Source: Gordonia neofelifaecis NRRL B-59395
Lineage (GTDB): Bacteria; Actinomycetota; Actinomycetes; Mycobacteriales; Mycobacteriaceae
Reading direction: 5' to 3'
DNA length: 64,000 bases
Assembly (NCBI RefSeq): GCF_000192435.1
Contig: NZ_AEUD01000006.1
Coordinates: 124,001 to 188,000 of the forward strand
Shown here: piece by piece, positions 52,232-61,140 of the stretch
Position numbering within the stretch: the first letter of the stretch is position 1
How the letters are laid out: each line of letters begins with the position of its first letter
Notes under the pieces: model-generated
What the model was told of the DNA's origin: nothing
Seen by the model: the letters and a program-made list of their open reading frames with translations, nothing else
Database searches by the model: none
Made by a program: the position numbers and the translations under genes

Positions 52232-53671
52232 ATGACCGCAGTGATAGACACCGTCGCGACCTGGCAGCGCGACTCCGCGCTCATCGCCGGCCGCTGGCAG
52301 CGCTGCACCGAACTGTCGACCGTGCACGACCCGGCCACCGAGCAGCCGATCGGCACTGCGGCTTCAGCCGCCGCCGCAGACGTCGACGCCGCAGTGGCGG
52401 GCGCACGCGCCGCACTGCCTCGCTGGAGCCGGACGTCGTCCGAGGGCCGCGCCGCGCTGCTCGACGCTCTCGTCGAGCAGGTGCGCCTCCGGCGAGACGA
52501 GCTGGTCGCCGCCACTGTCGCGGAGGTCGGGGCACCGATCAGGGTGGCCTCGGAGGCGCACATCGACCTCGGCATCACCATCCTGTCCGACTTCGCGGAT
52601 CTGGCGCGGACGTACGAGTGGCAGTCCCGTATCGGGAACTCGGTGCTCATCCGGCGCGCGGCAGGCGTCGTCGGGGCCATCACGCCGTGGAACTACCCGT
52701 TCTATCAGCTGGTCGCGAAGGTCGGCGCGGCGCTGGCCGCGGGCTGCCCGATCGTCGTGAAACCGGCCGAGCTGACCCCGCTGTCGACGTACCTGTTCGC
52801 CGACGCCACCATCGCCGCGGGACTTCCCGCGGGCGTGTTCTCGCTGGTCCCCGGTCGCGGGCGGGTCGTCGGCGCCGCGCTGGCCTCGCATCCGGGAGTC
52901 GACGTCGTCTCCTTCACCGGGTCGACCGGCGTCGGCAGGACGATCGCCGTCGCCGCCGCGGAGAACATCAAGCGGGCCTGTCTGGAGCTCGGCGGCAAAT
53001 CGGCGAGCATCGTGCTCGACGACGCCGATCTCAGCGAGGCGATCCCGGCGAGCGTCGCCGCTGGTCTGCTGAACTCCGGCCAGACCTGCAGCGCGTGGTC
53101 ACGACTCCTGGTGCCCCAGGCGAAGTACAAGGAGTCGCTGCGACTGGCCGCCGATGCAGTCGACGCGATGACCGTCGGAGATCCGCGCGAGGCGGCCACC
53201 GACCTCGGACCGGTGATCTCGGCCGACCAGAAGTCGTCGATCATCTCGATGATCGAAGGTGCGATCGAGCGTGGCGCCCGCGTCGTGCGCGGCGGTCCGG
53301 AGACACCGCCGGGGCTGTCGCGAGGACACTTCGTGGCGCCGACGATCCTCGCGGATCTGCCCGCCGACGATCCCGCCGTGCTCGACGAGATCTTCGGCCC
53401 CGTCATCGTCGTCCTTCCTCACGACGGCGACGAGCACGCGATCGAGCTCGCCAATCACAGCGAGTACGGCCTCGCCGGCGCGGTGTGGTCGGCCGACGTC
53501 GACCGAGCGGTCGACGTCGCGTCCCGCATCGACACCGGTCAGATGGACGTCAACGGCGCCGCGTTCAATCCGCGCGCCCCGTTCGGCGGCTGGAAGGCCT
53601 CGGGTCTCGGTCGTGAACTCGGCCCCGTCGGACTCGAGGAGTTCACCGAGATCACCAGTATCCAGTTGTAG
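52232..53671 (+). CDS. NAD(P)-dependent aldehyde dehydrogenase
   Basis: A 479-residue aldehyde dehydrogenase. Asn154 (TPWNYP), Glu252 (LELGGK) and Cys286 (NSGQTCSAW) are the catalytic residues, all present. VKPAELTPLS and VSFTGSTGVGR are coenzyme-site motifs. It oxidises an aldehyde to an acid. It starts one base after the SDR stop and is in the operon with acyl-CoA synthetase and acyl-CoA dehydrogenase, so the acid is probably passed to CoA activation. A source of the aldehyde could be the ThDP decarboxylase at 55861-57456. Confidence 0.9.
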   Translation: MTAVIDTVATWQRDSALIAGRWQRCTELSTVHDPATEQPIGTAASAAAADVDAAVAGARAALPRWSRTSSEGRAALLDALVEQVRLRRDELVAATVAEVGAPIRVASEAHIDLGITILSDFADLARTYEWQSRIGNSVLIRRAAGVVGAITPWNYPFYQLVAKVGAALAAGCPIVVKPAELTPLSTYLFADATIAAGLPAGVFSLVPGRGRVVGAALASHPGVDVVSFTGSTGVGRTIAVAAAENIKRACLELGGKSASIVLDDADLSEAIPASVAAGLLNSGQTCSAWSRLLVPQAKYKESLRLAADAVDAMTVGDPREAATDLGPVISADQKSSIISMIEGAIERGARVVRGGPETPPGLSRGHFVAPTILADLPADDPAVLDEIFGPVIVVLPHDGDEHAIELANHSEYGLAGAVWSADVDRAVDVASRIDTGQMDVNGAAFNPRAPFGGWKASGLGRELGPVGLEEFTEITSIQL

Positions 53672-53720
53672 ACCCGCCCCTCCCCAAAACGACTTCAGCA
53701 ACACTCGAAAGGCAATCACC

Positions 53721-54881
53721 ATGAGCACCGTCAACATCCCCGCGTTCCCACTGACCGATGAGCAGAAGCAGATCATCGAGCTCTGCCACGACTTCGCCGA
53801 GAAGGAGATCCGTCCTCGCGGCCGTGAGGTCGACGAGGCCGACACGGTCACCCCGGTCGACATCTTCCGCAAGGCCGCCGAGGTCGGGATCGCCGACTTC
53901 ATGATCCCCACCGAGTACGGCGGCGGCGGCATGACCGACGTGTTCACCCAGTGCCTGGTGCAGGAGGAGCTCTGCTGGGGCGACCCCGGCATCGGCAACC
54001 TGGTCTGCTCCAACGGCTTCTTCTCCGATCCCCTGCTGGTGCTCGGCACCGAGGAGCAGAAGCGCAAGTGGCTGCCGCCGACCACCGGCAAGGACGCGGT
54101 GATGACCGCGCTCGCGACCACCGAGCCCGGCTCCGGCTCGGACGCGGCGTCGATCATCACCAGCGCCACCAAGGTCGACGGCGGCTACCGGATCAACGGC
54201 CAGAAGGCCTGGATCTCGAACGCCGGTGCGGCCCAGCAGTACGTCGTCTTCGCCAAGACCGACAAGACGAAGCGCTCGGGCGGTGTCACCGCGTTCATGT
54301 TCACCAAGGACACCCCCGGTGTCAGCTTCGGTGAGCCCATGAAGAAGATGGGCCAGCGCGCCATCGTCTGCCGCGAGGTCTTCTTCGACGACATGTTCGT
54401 GCCGGACGAGGACCGCCTCGGCGAGGAGGGCCAGGGCTTCTACGGCCTGATGGGCACGTTCGACATCTCCCGAGTGGTGCTCGGCGCAGCCGCCGTCGGC
54501 GCCGCCCGCGCCGCGTACGAGTACGCCCTGAACTACGCCCGCGAACGCAAGCAGTTCGGCGTGCCGATCATCGAACACCAGGCGGTCGCCTTCCGCCTCG
54601 CCGAGATGGCGACCCGCATCGAGTCGGCTCGGCTGCTGGTCCACCACGCCGCCCGCGTCATCGACAGCGGCCAGCGCGCCACCGGAATCGCGGCCATGTG
54701 CAAGCTGCAGGCGTCTGAGACCGCGATGTTCGTGACCCACGCTGCCGTCCAGACGCTCGGCGGCTGGGGCTACTCGCGCGAGTTCCCCGTCGAGCAGTGG
54801 ATGCGCGACGTGAAGCTCGAGGAGATCGAGGAGGGCACGTCCGACATCATGAAGCTCGTCATCTCCCGCAACCTGGACTGA
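53721..54881 (+). CDS. Acyl-CoA dehydrogenase
   Basis: A 386-residue acyl-CoA dehydrogenase. ALATTEPGSGSDAASI and NGQKAWISNAGAAQQYVVFA are the FAD and substrate motifs, GFYGLMGTFDISRVVLGAAAVG lies before the C-terminal domain, and LEEIEEGTSDIMKLVIS has the catalytic Glu region of medium-chain-type enzymes. It introduces an alpha-beta double bond into an acyl-CoA. It is the last gene of the operon; the gap to the aldehyde dehydrogenase is 49 bases, and a strong terminator follows at 54902-54943. ATG 53721 follows GAAAGG. Confidence 0.9.
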   Translation: MSTVNIPAFPLTDEQKQIIELCHDFAEKEIRPRGREVDEADTVTPVDIFRKAAEVGIADFMIPTEYGGGGMTDVFTQCLVQEELCWGDPGIGNLVCSNGFFSDPLLVLGTEEQKRKWLPPTTGKDAVMTALATTEPGSGSDAASIITSATKVDGGYRINGQKAWISNAGAAQQYVVFAKTDKTKRSGGVTAFMFTKDTPGVSFGEPMKKMGQRAIVCREVFFDDMFVPDEDRLGEEGQGFYGLMGTFDISRVVLGAAAVGAARAAYEYALNYARERKQFGVPIIEHQAVAFRLAEMATRIESARLLVHHAARVIDSGQRATGIAAMCKLQASETAMFVTHAAVQTLGGWGYSREFPVEQWMRDVKLEEIEEGTSDIMKLVISRNLD

Positions 54882-54901
54882 GCCGGACCGAACCACCCCC
54901 T

Positions 54902-54943
54902 CGAGCGACCCCGCGATGCCACACCGCGTCGCGGGGTCGCTCG
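54902..54943. terminator. Terminator after acyl-CoA dehydrogenase
   Basis: A perfect 15-base stem: CGAGCGACCCCGCGA (54902-54916) with TCGCGGGGTCGCTCG (54929-54943), loop of 12 bases. It ends the operon before the TetR gene. Confidence 0.8.
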
Positions 54944-54973
54944 TCTACGCGTATCCCCCGAAGGAGCAATGAC

Positions 54974-55570
54974 ATGTCACGCGCAGACGCGGCGGAACGC
55001 CGCCGCGAACAGATTCTGACGGCAGCCTGCGAGGTGATCGGCGATCGGGGACTGCAGTCGCTGCGACTGTCGGACGTCGCGCAGCGCGCGGGCGTCTCGT
55101 CCGGCACCATCCACTACTATTTCGACACCAAGCGCGACGTGGTCAATGCGGCGTTCCAGCTCAACTACGAGCGGTCGTTGCAGAGCCGTCATGACATGCT
55201 CGCGTCGTCGCAGACCGATCCCCGGACCACGCTGCGCACCCTCGTCAGCAGCTACCTCCCCGTCGGCGAGGCCGCCACCCGGGCCTGGCGGGTCTGGGCC
55301 GAGCTGTGGTCGGAGGGCATGCGCGACGACGGTCTGCAGGAGCTCAACGCCCGGCTCTACGGACAGTGGCGCAACCTGGTCCGCGACCTCATCGTCGCGG
55401 GTCAACATGCCGGAACGATCATCGACGGCGACGCCGGCGGCTTCGCCGATGTGGCGGTCGCTCTGATCGACGGCATGAGCATCCAGCACCTGATGAACTC
55501 GCCCGCGATGCCGCTCGAGACGATGCACGCCCGCGTGGACGGCTACCTCGACTCGATCTCCGCGGCATAG
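54974..55570 (+). CDS. TetR/BetI-type regulator
   Basis: A 198-residue regulator. The helix-turn-helix reads LRLSDVAQRAGVSSGTIHYYF, and the C-terminal domain has a BetI-like layout (RAWRVWAELWSEGMRDDGLQ, similar to the second TetR at 58864). ATG 54974 follows AAGGAG. It lies behind the acyl-CoA synthetase operon and probably controls it through the weak palindromes A or B. The similarity between the two regulators suggests duplication and related operators. Confidence 0.84.
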   Translation: MSRADAAERRREQILTAACEVIGDRGLQSLRLSDVAQRAGVSSGTIHYYFDTKRDVVNAAFQLNYERSLQSRHDMLASSQTDPRTTLRTLVSSYLPVGEAATRAWRVWAELWSEGMRDDGLQELNARLYGQWRNLVRDLIVAGQHAGTIIDGDAGGFADVAVALIDGMSIQHLMNSPAMPLETMHARVDGYLDSISAA

Positions 55571-55583
55571 CCCTCACCGTATT

Positions 55584-55735
55584 TGAATCCCCGATTTCGT
55601 CGTTCTCGGCCGATCCGGCCAAGACTTCGGCGCTGAGGGGATTCATTTACGAGCTGTCGAGTAAGCGCAGGAGTGGGTCGAGACTCTTGCGTCGGGTGTC
55701 TCGATGCGCCTCGACGAACCTGACGACTTGAGGTC
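55584..55735. repeat. Degraded inverted-repeat block in a 290-base gap
   Basis: TGAATCCCC (55584-55592) has an inverted partner GGGGATTCA (55637-55645). They are followed by two arms resembling the interspersed repeat at 36604-36716: GTCGAGTAAGCGCAGG and GTCTCGATGCGCCTCGACG. Together with the hairpin at 55762-55806 this fills the gap between the TetR gene and the ThDP enzyme; I see no gene in it. Confidence 0.5.
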
Positions 55736-55761
55736 TGGCCGCGCGGACACCGTGGAGCGCC

Positions 55762-55806
55762 TGTGCCGTTGATCGTGACCACCTGGTGGTCACGATCAAC
55801 GGCACA
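55762..55806. terminator. Terminator hairpin with 22-base perfect arms
   Basis: Bases 55762-55783 and 55785-55806 are perfect inverted repeats (TGTGCCGTTGATCG outer part) separated by one T. It lies 54 bases past the stop of the ThDP gene on the minus strand and about 190 bases past the TetR stop. Confidence 0.75.
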
Positions 55807-55860
55807 AATGAATCTGGCGAGCTCGGCTCACGCAGAAGGCTTCTTATCTGCCTGACTGGA

Positions 55861-57456
55861 TCAGACCGCGGGTTCGCGGACGTAGATCAGAGTGGGACGG
55901 TCCGCAGAGAACGCCTTGCGGACGGCGGGACCGACCTCGGCGTACGACGCGGCGTCGACGCCCTCGCAGCCGAGAGCACGGGCCACGCCGACGAAGTCGG
56001 GGGTCGGCAGATCCACCGACAGCGGCGTCTCGTCGCGCTCGAGCATCTCGTTGCGGATCTCGCCGTAGCCGCCGTTGTCGACCACGACGACCGGCAGCGC
56101 GACGCCGGCATGAGCGGCGGTCGCGAGCTCGGCGAGCGAGAACATCACGCCGCCGTCGCCGAGCACCGCGACGACCTGCCGTCCGGGCTCGGCCAGCATG
56201 GCGCCGATTCCGGCGGGCAGCGAGTAGCCGAGCGTGCCGAGGCCCGCCGGGTACATGAACGACCGCGGCGCATAGCGGGGCAGATTGCCCATCAGACCGT
56301 AGTAGCAGGACATCGACTGGTCGGCGACGATCACCGCCTCGTCGTCGAGGACCTCCGCGAGCGATTCTGCGAGTCCCACGTACGCCGCGCCGAGTCGCCG
56401 GGCGTCGGCGGTCAGCGTCGCCCGCCAAGCAGCGGCGCGGTCGGCGCCGGACTCGGCGCGACCCGCCGCAGCGGCGATCCGGGCGGTGAGGTCGGCGAGC
56501 ACCGACGCCGCGTCTCCGACCACCGCGACCTCCGGGATCGCATTCGTCGCGACGGCCAGCGGGTCGATGTCGATCCGGACGAGGCGAGTCTCCGGCATCG
56601 GACCCCACCACCAGTCGGCGGGCGCGAGCTCGGTGCCGACCGCGACCACCACGTCGCAGTCGCGGACCAGGTCGAGGGTCGACGACAGCTGGACACCCGC
56701 GCCCAGTGCCAGCGGATGATCCTCACGCACCACGGCCTTGCCGTTCGCAGTGGTGACGACCGGCGCGTCGATCTTCTCGGCGAACGCCAGCACCTCGGCC
56801 GATGCGCGGCTGGCGCCACCACCCGCGACGATCAGCGGCCGCTGCGCGGTGCCGATCAGCTCGGCGGCCGCGGCGACCACCGACTCGGCGGGCACGATCG
56901 ACGGGGCCACGACGGGAGCTTCGGGCACCACGGATGCCTCTGCCTCCAGGAGATCGAGTGGGATCTCCAGGTAGGCCGGTCGGGGCCGGCCGGTGGTCAT
57001 CGCCGCGAAGCACTGCGCCACCGCGTGCGGGATCTCCGCGACGCTGGTGACCCGTTGCGCATGAGCGACGACAGCCGACATCGCGTCGATCTGACTGCGC
57101 ACCTCGTGCAGCAGACCGTTGTAGCCGCTCGGGTGATCCGACGGCATGCCCGGCGCGATGAACAGCACCGGCACCGAGTCGGAGTACGCCTGCGCGGCTG
57201 ACGCCGCGGCATTGAGAATCGCCGGTCCGGTCGTGGTCACGACGACGCCGGGGCGTCCGGACAGCCGTGCGTAGCCGTCGGCCGCGTACCCGGCGCCCTG
57301 CTCGTGGCGGGGCGTGACGTGGTTGATCGGCGACGCCTGCATCGCGGCGTAGATCGCGAGGTTGTGGGTGCCGGGGATACCGAAGACGGTGTCGACGCCG
57401 TGTGCGACGAGGGCGTCGACGACGGCACGACCACCGGTGCTGAGGACAGCTGACAT
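55861..57456 (-). CDS. Thiamine diphosphate-dependent 2-oxoacid decarboxylase-like enzyme
   Basis: A 531-residue ThDP enzyme of the acetolactate synthase/benzoylformate decarboxylase superfamily. Glu52 in RHEQGAGYAADGYAR is the catalytic glutamate; the ThDP motif runs from GDGG (Gly433) to DNGGYGE. There is no FAD-stabilising loop visible and no neighbouring small subunit, so a decarboxylase is more likely than acetolactate synthase. It lies 36 bases downstream of an amino acid dehydrogenase on the same strand, so 2-oxoacid to aldehyde is the expected reaction. A 5-guanidino-2-oxopentanoate-decarboxylase-like role (AruI family) is an alternative. Confidence 0.8.
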   Translation of the reverse strand: MSAVLSTGGRAVVDALVAHGVDTVFGIPGTHNLAIYAAMQASPINHVTPRHEQGAGYAADGYARLSGRPGVVVTTTGPAILNAAASAAQAYSDSVPVLFIAPGMPSDHPSGYNGLLHEVRSQIDAMSAVVAHAQRVTSVAEIPHAVAQCFAAMTTGRPRPAYLEIPLDLLEAEASVVPEAPVVAPSIVPAESVVAAAAELIGTAQRPLIVAGGGASRASAEVLAFAEKIDAPVVTTANGKAVVREDHPLALGAGVQLSSTLDLVRDCDVVVAVGTELAPADWWWGPMPETRLVRIDIDPLAVATNAIPEVAVVGDAASVLADLTARIAAAAGRAESGADRAAAWRATLTADARRLGAAYVGLAESLAEVLDDEAVIVADQSMSCYYGLMGNLPRYAPRSFMYPAGLGTLGYSLPAGIGAMLAEPGRQVVAVLGDGGVMFSLAELATAAHAGVALPVVVVDNGGYGEIRNEMLERDETPLSVDLPTPDFVGVARALGCEGVDAASYAEVGPAVRKAFSADRPTLIYVREPAV

Positions 57457-57492
57457 GGGAATCTGGTCTTTCTTGACGCTCGAGGGTGCGGC

Positions 57493-58716
57493 TCAGTAGA
57501 TCGGGAGGTCGGCGGAGATGACGGCCAGGCGCCGCGATGCCATCTCGAATGCCGCGGCGCGCAGTGAGATGCCGTCCGCCTCCGCGATATCGAACATCTC
57601 GTCGGACAGTGCGGTCATCCGGTCCTCGATCTTGCGGAACGACTGCTCGGGCGTGCCGTCGACGTCGCCGAAGAACACCCACCACCACCAGGCATTGGTG
57701 GCCGAGTTCGCCACGAAGTCGGGCGAGACCTCGATGCCGCGCGCCGCCATCAGCTGCTCGGCTTCGGGCGTCACGGGCATGTTCGCCGCCTCGACGATGA
57801 GTCGGGCCCGCACCTGCGCCTGGTTTCCGTCGTTGATGCAGTACGAGATCGCCGCCGGGACCAGCACGTCGGCCTCGATCGAGAGCCAGTCCGCCGAGTC
57901 GAGCTGCTGATCTTCCGGACGCAGCCGGCTGCGGTCGACATTGCCCTTCGCGCTGCGGCTGAGCAGCAGCGCCTCGACGTCCAGGCCGGCGGGGTTGTAG
58001 ACGACGCCCTCGACGTCGACGATGCCGACCACGCGCACGCCTGCCTCGGCGAGGTAGCGCGCGGTCGCACCGCCCATGGAGCCGAAGCCCTGGATCACGG
58101 CGGTGGTCGCGGCCCGTGCCATATTGCGGCGGGCCATCGCCGCGAGCGCCGCCTTCGCGACGCCGAAACCGCCGACGAGCTCGTCGAGGCTGACGCCGTC
58201 GACGACGCTCGCGAAGGCGGCGGCCATCCTCTTCTGCGCCGCGGCCGGATCGTCGACGACCTGCTCGGCGGCCTGGATGGAGCTGGTCAGTCCGACCTCG
58301 GGAAGCAGACCGTCGATCGTGGTCTGCTGCACGCCGAAATCCTCACCCATGGTCCAGCGCGTGGCGATGATCGGGGCGGTCGCCTGCAGGAAGCGGCGGA
58401 GGACGCCGTCGGCGTCGGGATGGTACGGATCGAAGTCGATGCCGCCCTTCGCTCCACCGAGCGGCACGTACGCGGCGCCCGGCTCGTAGTGGACGCCCTC
58501 CTTCAGAGTCATGCCGCGGGCCAGACCGCGCACTTCGTCGATGGTGCAGCCCGCGCGCATTCGCAGACCGCCCGACGAGACGCCGCGAACCAACCGGTCG
58601 ATCACGACGTAGCCGGTCGCATCGCTCTCGGTGTCGCGCCAGACGACCTCGAAGAAGGCGTTGTCGTCGCGGCTGTCTGCGGCGGCGTCGATCGCGTTGG
58701 GAAGGGTCAAAGACAT
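57493..58716 (-). CDS. Glu/Leu/Phe/Val-type amino acid dehydrogenase
   Basis: A 407-residue NAD(P)-dependent amino acid dehydrogenase. The catalytic lysines are Lys72 (GMTLKEGV) and Lys90 (PLGGAKGG), and IQGFGSMGGATARYLAEAG is the dinucleotide fold. It interconverts an L-amino acid and its 2-oxoacid with ammonia. It heads a two-gene operon with the ThDP decarboxylase. A strong copy of the shared palindrome is 63 bases upstream. The amino acid cannot be chosen from sequence; glutamate-type is possible, but Leu/Phe/Val-type would fit better with the decarboxylase and acyl-CoA enzymes. Confidence 0.86.
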   Translation of the reverse strand: MSLTLPNAIDAAADSRDDNAFFEVVWRDTESDATGYVVIDRLVRGVSSGGLRMRAGCTIDEVRGLARGMTLKEGVHYEPGAAYVPLGGAKGGIDFDPYHPDADGVLRRFLQATAPIIATRWTMGEDFGVQQTTIDGLLPEVGLTSSIQAAEQVVDDPAAAQKRMAAAFASVVDGVSLDELVGGFGVAKAALAAMARRNMARAATTAVIQGFGSMGGATARYLAEAGVRVVGIVDVEGVVYNPAGLDVEALLLSRSAKGNVDRSRLRPEDQQLDSADWLSIEADVLVPAAISYCINDGNQAQVRARLIVEAANMPVTPEAEQLMAARGIEVSPDFVANSATNAWWWWVFFGDVDGTPEQSFRKIEDRMTALSDEMFDIAEADGISLRAAAFEMASRRLAVISADLPIY

Positions 58717-58779
58717 GGGAAGCTCCTCACAGGAACACGGCCCGACCGGAAGGGTCGAGGCAATGATTGATTGAAAGCT

Positions 58780-58797
58780 TGACTGAGTACTTAGTCA
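58780..58797. promoter_or_regulatory. Shared palindrome, copy C (strong), before amino acid dehydrogenase
   Basis: TGACTGAGTACTTAGTCA is symmetric at 16 of 18 positions and lies 63 bases upstream of the dehydrogenase start. The near-identical copy D flanks the TetR gene on the other side. Confidence 0.82.
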
Positions 58798-58863
58798 GTA
58801 TGGCACCGATCACACGGCAAAGCAACCGGGGAGCACTTGTGCCGTTGAGTTCAGCGGACTCCG

Positions 58864-59466
58864 TCAGAGTCCCAGTTCGCGAGAAGCCGCGAGGCCGATC
58901 CAGTCGTCGATCTGCTCGATCGAGACGGCACCGTCGAAGACCACGTGCTGCACCGCGAGACCATCGAGCATCGAGGTCAGGCGCCACGCCGCCCCCGCGG
59001 GGTCGGGACAGTCGAACACGCCCCGGTCGACGCCGTCTTCGATGATCGAGATGATCGCCTCTCGCCAGCCCGAATCGAGCGCGGCGACCAGCTTGCGCAG
59101 CTGGTCGTCGCGCAGGCTCGCCGACCACGACTCCACCCACAGCCGCCAGCCGAACGCGGATCCGGTCGGCCCGTACTCCCGCAGGACCTCACGCAGCCTC
59201 GCCTGCGGATCGGAGTTCTGCCGCGCGAGCATCTCATCGCGACCCTTGACGTCCCGATTCGCGGCGTACTCGACGGCGGACGCGATGAGCGTCTCCAGGT
59301 TGTCGAAGTGATAGAAGATCAGGCCGACGCTGACCCCGACCCGCTTCGCCACATCCGCGCCGCGGACCCGATCGATGCCGCTCTTCTCGATGATCTCGAG
59401 AGTGGCGTTGAGGATCGCCTCGCGCCGACCTGCGGCGTCCTTCGTATTGCGGGTCACGACCGTCAT
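58864..59466 (-). CDS. TetR/BetI-type regulator between palindromes C and D
   Basis: A 200-residue regulator. The helix-turn-helix is RGADVAKRVGVSVGLIFYHF; the C-terminal domain resembles BetI-like regulators (WRLWVESWSASLRDDQLRKL). It resembles the TetR at 54974. Strong palindromic operators lie on both sides (58780-58797, 59554-59571), the second in the region shared with its own promoter and the permease promoter. This is the usual layout of an autoregulated repressor. It most likely binds TGACTGAGTACnnAGTCA. Confidence 0.86.
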   Translation of the reverse strand: MTVVTRNTKDAAGRREAILNATLEIIEKSGIDRVRGADVAKRVGVSVGLIFYHFDNLETLIASAVEYAANRDVKGRDEMLARQNSDPQARLREVLREYGPTGSAFGWRLWVESWSASLRDDQLRKLVAALDSGWREAIISIIEDGVDRGVFDCPDPAGAAWRLTSMLDGLAVQHVVFDGAVSIEQIDDWIGLAASRELGL

Positions 59467-59553
59467 GCTACTTCCCCGATCGAATCAGACAATCGGAGTG
59501 ATCACAGACACGCTCTTGACATCACTGTGATGGACGCCGCATTCTAGATGTGC

Positions 59554-59571
59554 TGACTGAGTACATAGTCA
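59554..59571. promoter_or_regulatory. Shared palindrome, copy D (strong), before permease/DadA-like operon
   Basis: TGACTGAGTACATAGTCA differs from copy C at one base. It lies 72 bases before the permease start and 87 bases from the TetR start. A promoter candidate TTGACA (59516-59521) with CATTCT 18 bases on (59540-59545) precedes it, the same spacing as at copy B. Confidence 0.82.
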
Positions 59572-59643
59572 GTCTTGCCGGCGGCTTCGGTCGCATCTGG
59601 GGAATGCACCGCTCCGCCGGCCCGCACACGAGGAGCATCGAAC

Positions 59644-61140
59644 GTGTCAGTTCCGACCGCCGGGTCCAGCGACCCGGACACCGCCTCAACCACGAACCCG
59701 TCGACGATGGACATTCCACAGGCTTCGGTCCCGGACCAGAGCGACCAGCCGCGCGTCAGCCTGAAGCGCGGTATGAAGAGCAGGCATCTCTTCATGATCA
59801 CTCTCGCCGGCGTCATCGGTACCGGACTCTTCCTCGGCACCGGCGACGTCATCAGTCAGGCGGGCCCGGGCGGCACCATCCTCGCCTACCTGGTCGGCGG
59901 CGTGCTGCTGTACCTGACGATGGTCTGCCTCGGCGAGATGTCCGCGGTGATGCCCGTCAGCGGGTCCTTCCAGGCCCACGCGACGAAGTTCATCGGGCCG
60001 GGCACCGGCTTCACCATCGGCTGGGTCTACTGGATCAGTTGGGCCTCGTTCATCGGCCTCGAGTTCCTCTCGGCCGGAATCGTGATGAAGTACTGGTTCC
60101 CCGACACCCCGACCTGGTTCTGGTCGGCCTTCTTCATCGTCGTGCTGTTCGCGATCAACTGCTTCACCGTGCGCTCGTTCGCGGAGACCGAGTACGCCCT
60201 CGCCGCTGTCAAGGTGCTGGCCGTCGGACTGTTCATCGGTCTCGGACTGCTCGCCGTCTTCGGCGTCGTCCACATGGACGGGCAGCCGGCACCCGGGCTG
60301 TCGAACTTCACGTCGCACGGCGGCTTCTTCCCGGTCGGACTCGGCGCGGTGTTCGCCGCCATGATGACCGTCGTCTACACGTTCATGGGCTCGGAGGTGA
60401 TGGGCGTCGCGGCCGGCGAGACGGAGAATCCGCAGAAGGCGATCCCCCGCGCGGTCCGCACCATCGTCTTCCGACTCGTGTTCCTCTACCTCGGCGCGAT
60501 CCTCATCCTCATCGCACTGATTCCCTGGGATCAGCTGGGCCTGGATCAGAGTCCGTTCGTCACCGTGCTCGACGCGATCGGCATCCCGTACGCCGCGGGC
60601 ATCATGAACTTCGTCATCCTGGTAGCCATCCTCTCCGTGGGCAACACCGGTCTGTACATGTGCACCCGCATCCTGTGGTCGCTGGCCCAGGAGCACGCGG
60701 CGCCGAAGGCGTTCGGTCGCACCACCAAGCGGGGCATCCCGCTCGCCGCACTGATCTTCACTCTGGCGTTCGGTCTGCTGTCGCTGCTGACCAGCGTCGT
60801 CGCCGCCGACACCCTGTTCGTCTTCCTGATCTCCGTCAGCGGCGTCGGCGGCGCCCTGTGCTGGATGACCATCGCCTTCTCCCAGTACCGGTTCCGCAAG
60901 CAGTACGTCGCGAACGGCGGCGATCTCGCCGACCTCCCGTACAAGGCACCGATGTATCCGTTCACGCCGATCGCCGTGATCGTGCTGAACCTCGCCGTAT
61001 TCGTCGCGATGGCGTTCGACTCCACACAGCGCCTCTCGCTGCTCCTCGGCCTCGCGTGCGTGCCCGTCTGCTACGCCGCATACCACTGGGTCATCGGCCC
61101 GCGCGCGGCCCGCGCACTCACCGGCGTGGAGGCGCCGTGA
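59644..61140 (+). CDS. Amino acid permease (APC superfamily, AAT family)
   Basis: A 498-residue transporter with about 12 membrane segments after a hydrophilic 45-residue N-terminus. SLKRGMKSRHLFMITLAGVIGTGLFLGTGDVISQAGPGG is split across the conserved start of the amino-acid transporter family, and GSEVMGVAAGETENPQKAIPRAV is its conserved cytosolic loop. The start GTG at 59644 follows GAGGAG at an 8-base spacing; a TTG 69 bases upstream overlaps the palindrome area and lacks a site. The stop overlaps the following DadA-like gene (GTGA), so uptake and oxidation are coupled. Confidence 0.88.
   Translation: MSVPTAGSSDPDTASTTNPSTMDIPQASVPDQSDQPRVSLKRGMKSRHLFMITLAGVIGTGLFLGTGDVISQAGPGGTILAYLVGGVLLYLTMVCLGEMSAVMPVSGSFQAHATKFIGPGTGFTIGWVYWISWASFIGLEFLSAGIVMKYWFPDTPTWFWSAFFIVVLFAINCFTVRSFAETEYALAAVKVLAVGLFIGLGLLAVFGVVHMDGQPAPGLSNFTSHGGFFPVGLGAVFAAMMTVVYTFMGSEVMGVAAGETENPQKAIPRAVRTIVFRLVFLYLGAILILIALIPWDQLGLDQSPFVTVLDAIGIPYAAGIMNFVILVAILSVGNTGLYMCTRILWSLAQEHAAPKAFGRTTKRGIPLAALIFTLAFGLLSLLTSVVAADTLFVFLISVSGVGGALCWMTIAFSQYRFRKQYVANGGDLADLPYKAPMYPFTPIAVIVLNLAVFVAMAFDSTQRLSLLLGLACVPVCYAAYHWVIGPRAARALTGVEAP

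Noticed and set aside
55861-57456. Acetolactate synthase large subunit (ilvB)
   Set aside because: No ilvN or ilvC neighbour is present, and the gene is paired with an amino acid dehydrogenase in a catabolic setting. A decarboxylase-like role is more consistent, though not proven.
59575-59643. TTG at 59575 as the start of the amino acid permease
   Set aside because: It would begin 4 bases after the operator and lacks a ribosome-binding site. GTG 59644 has GAGGAG at ideal spacing.
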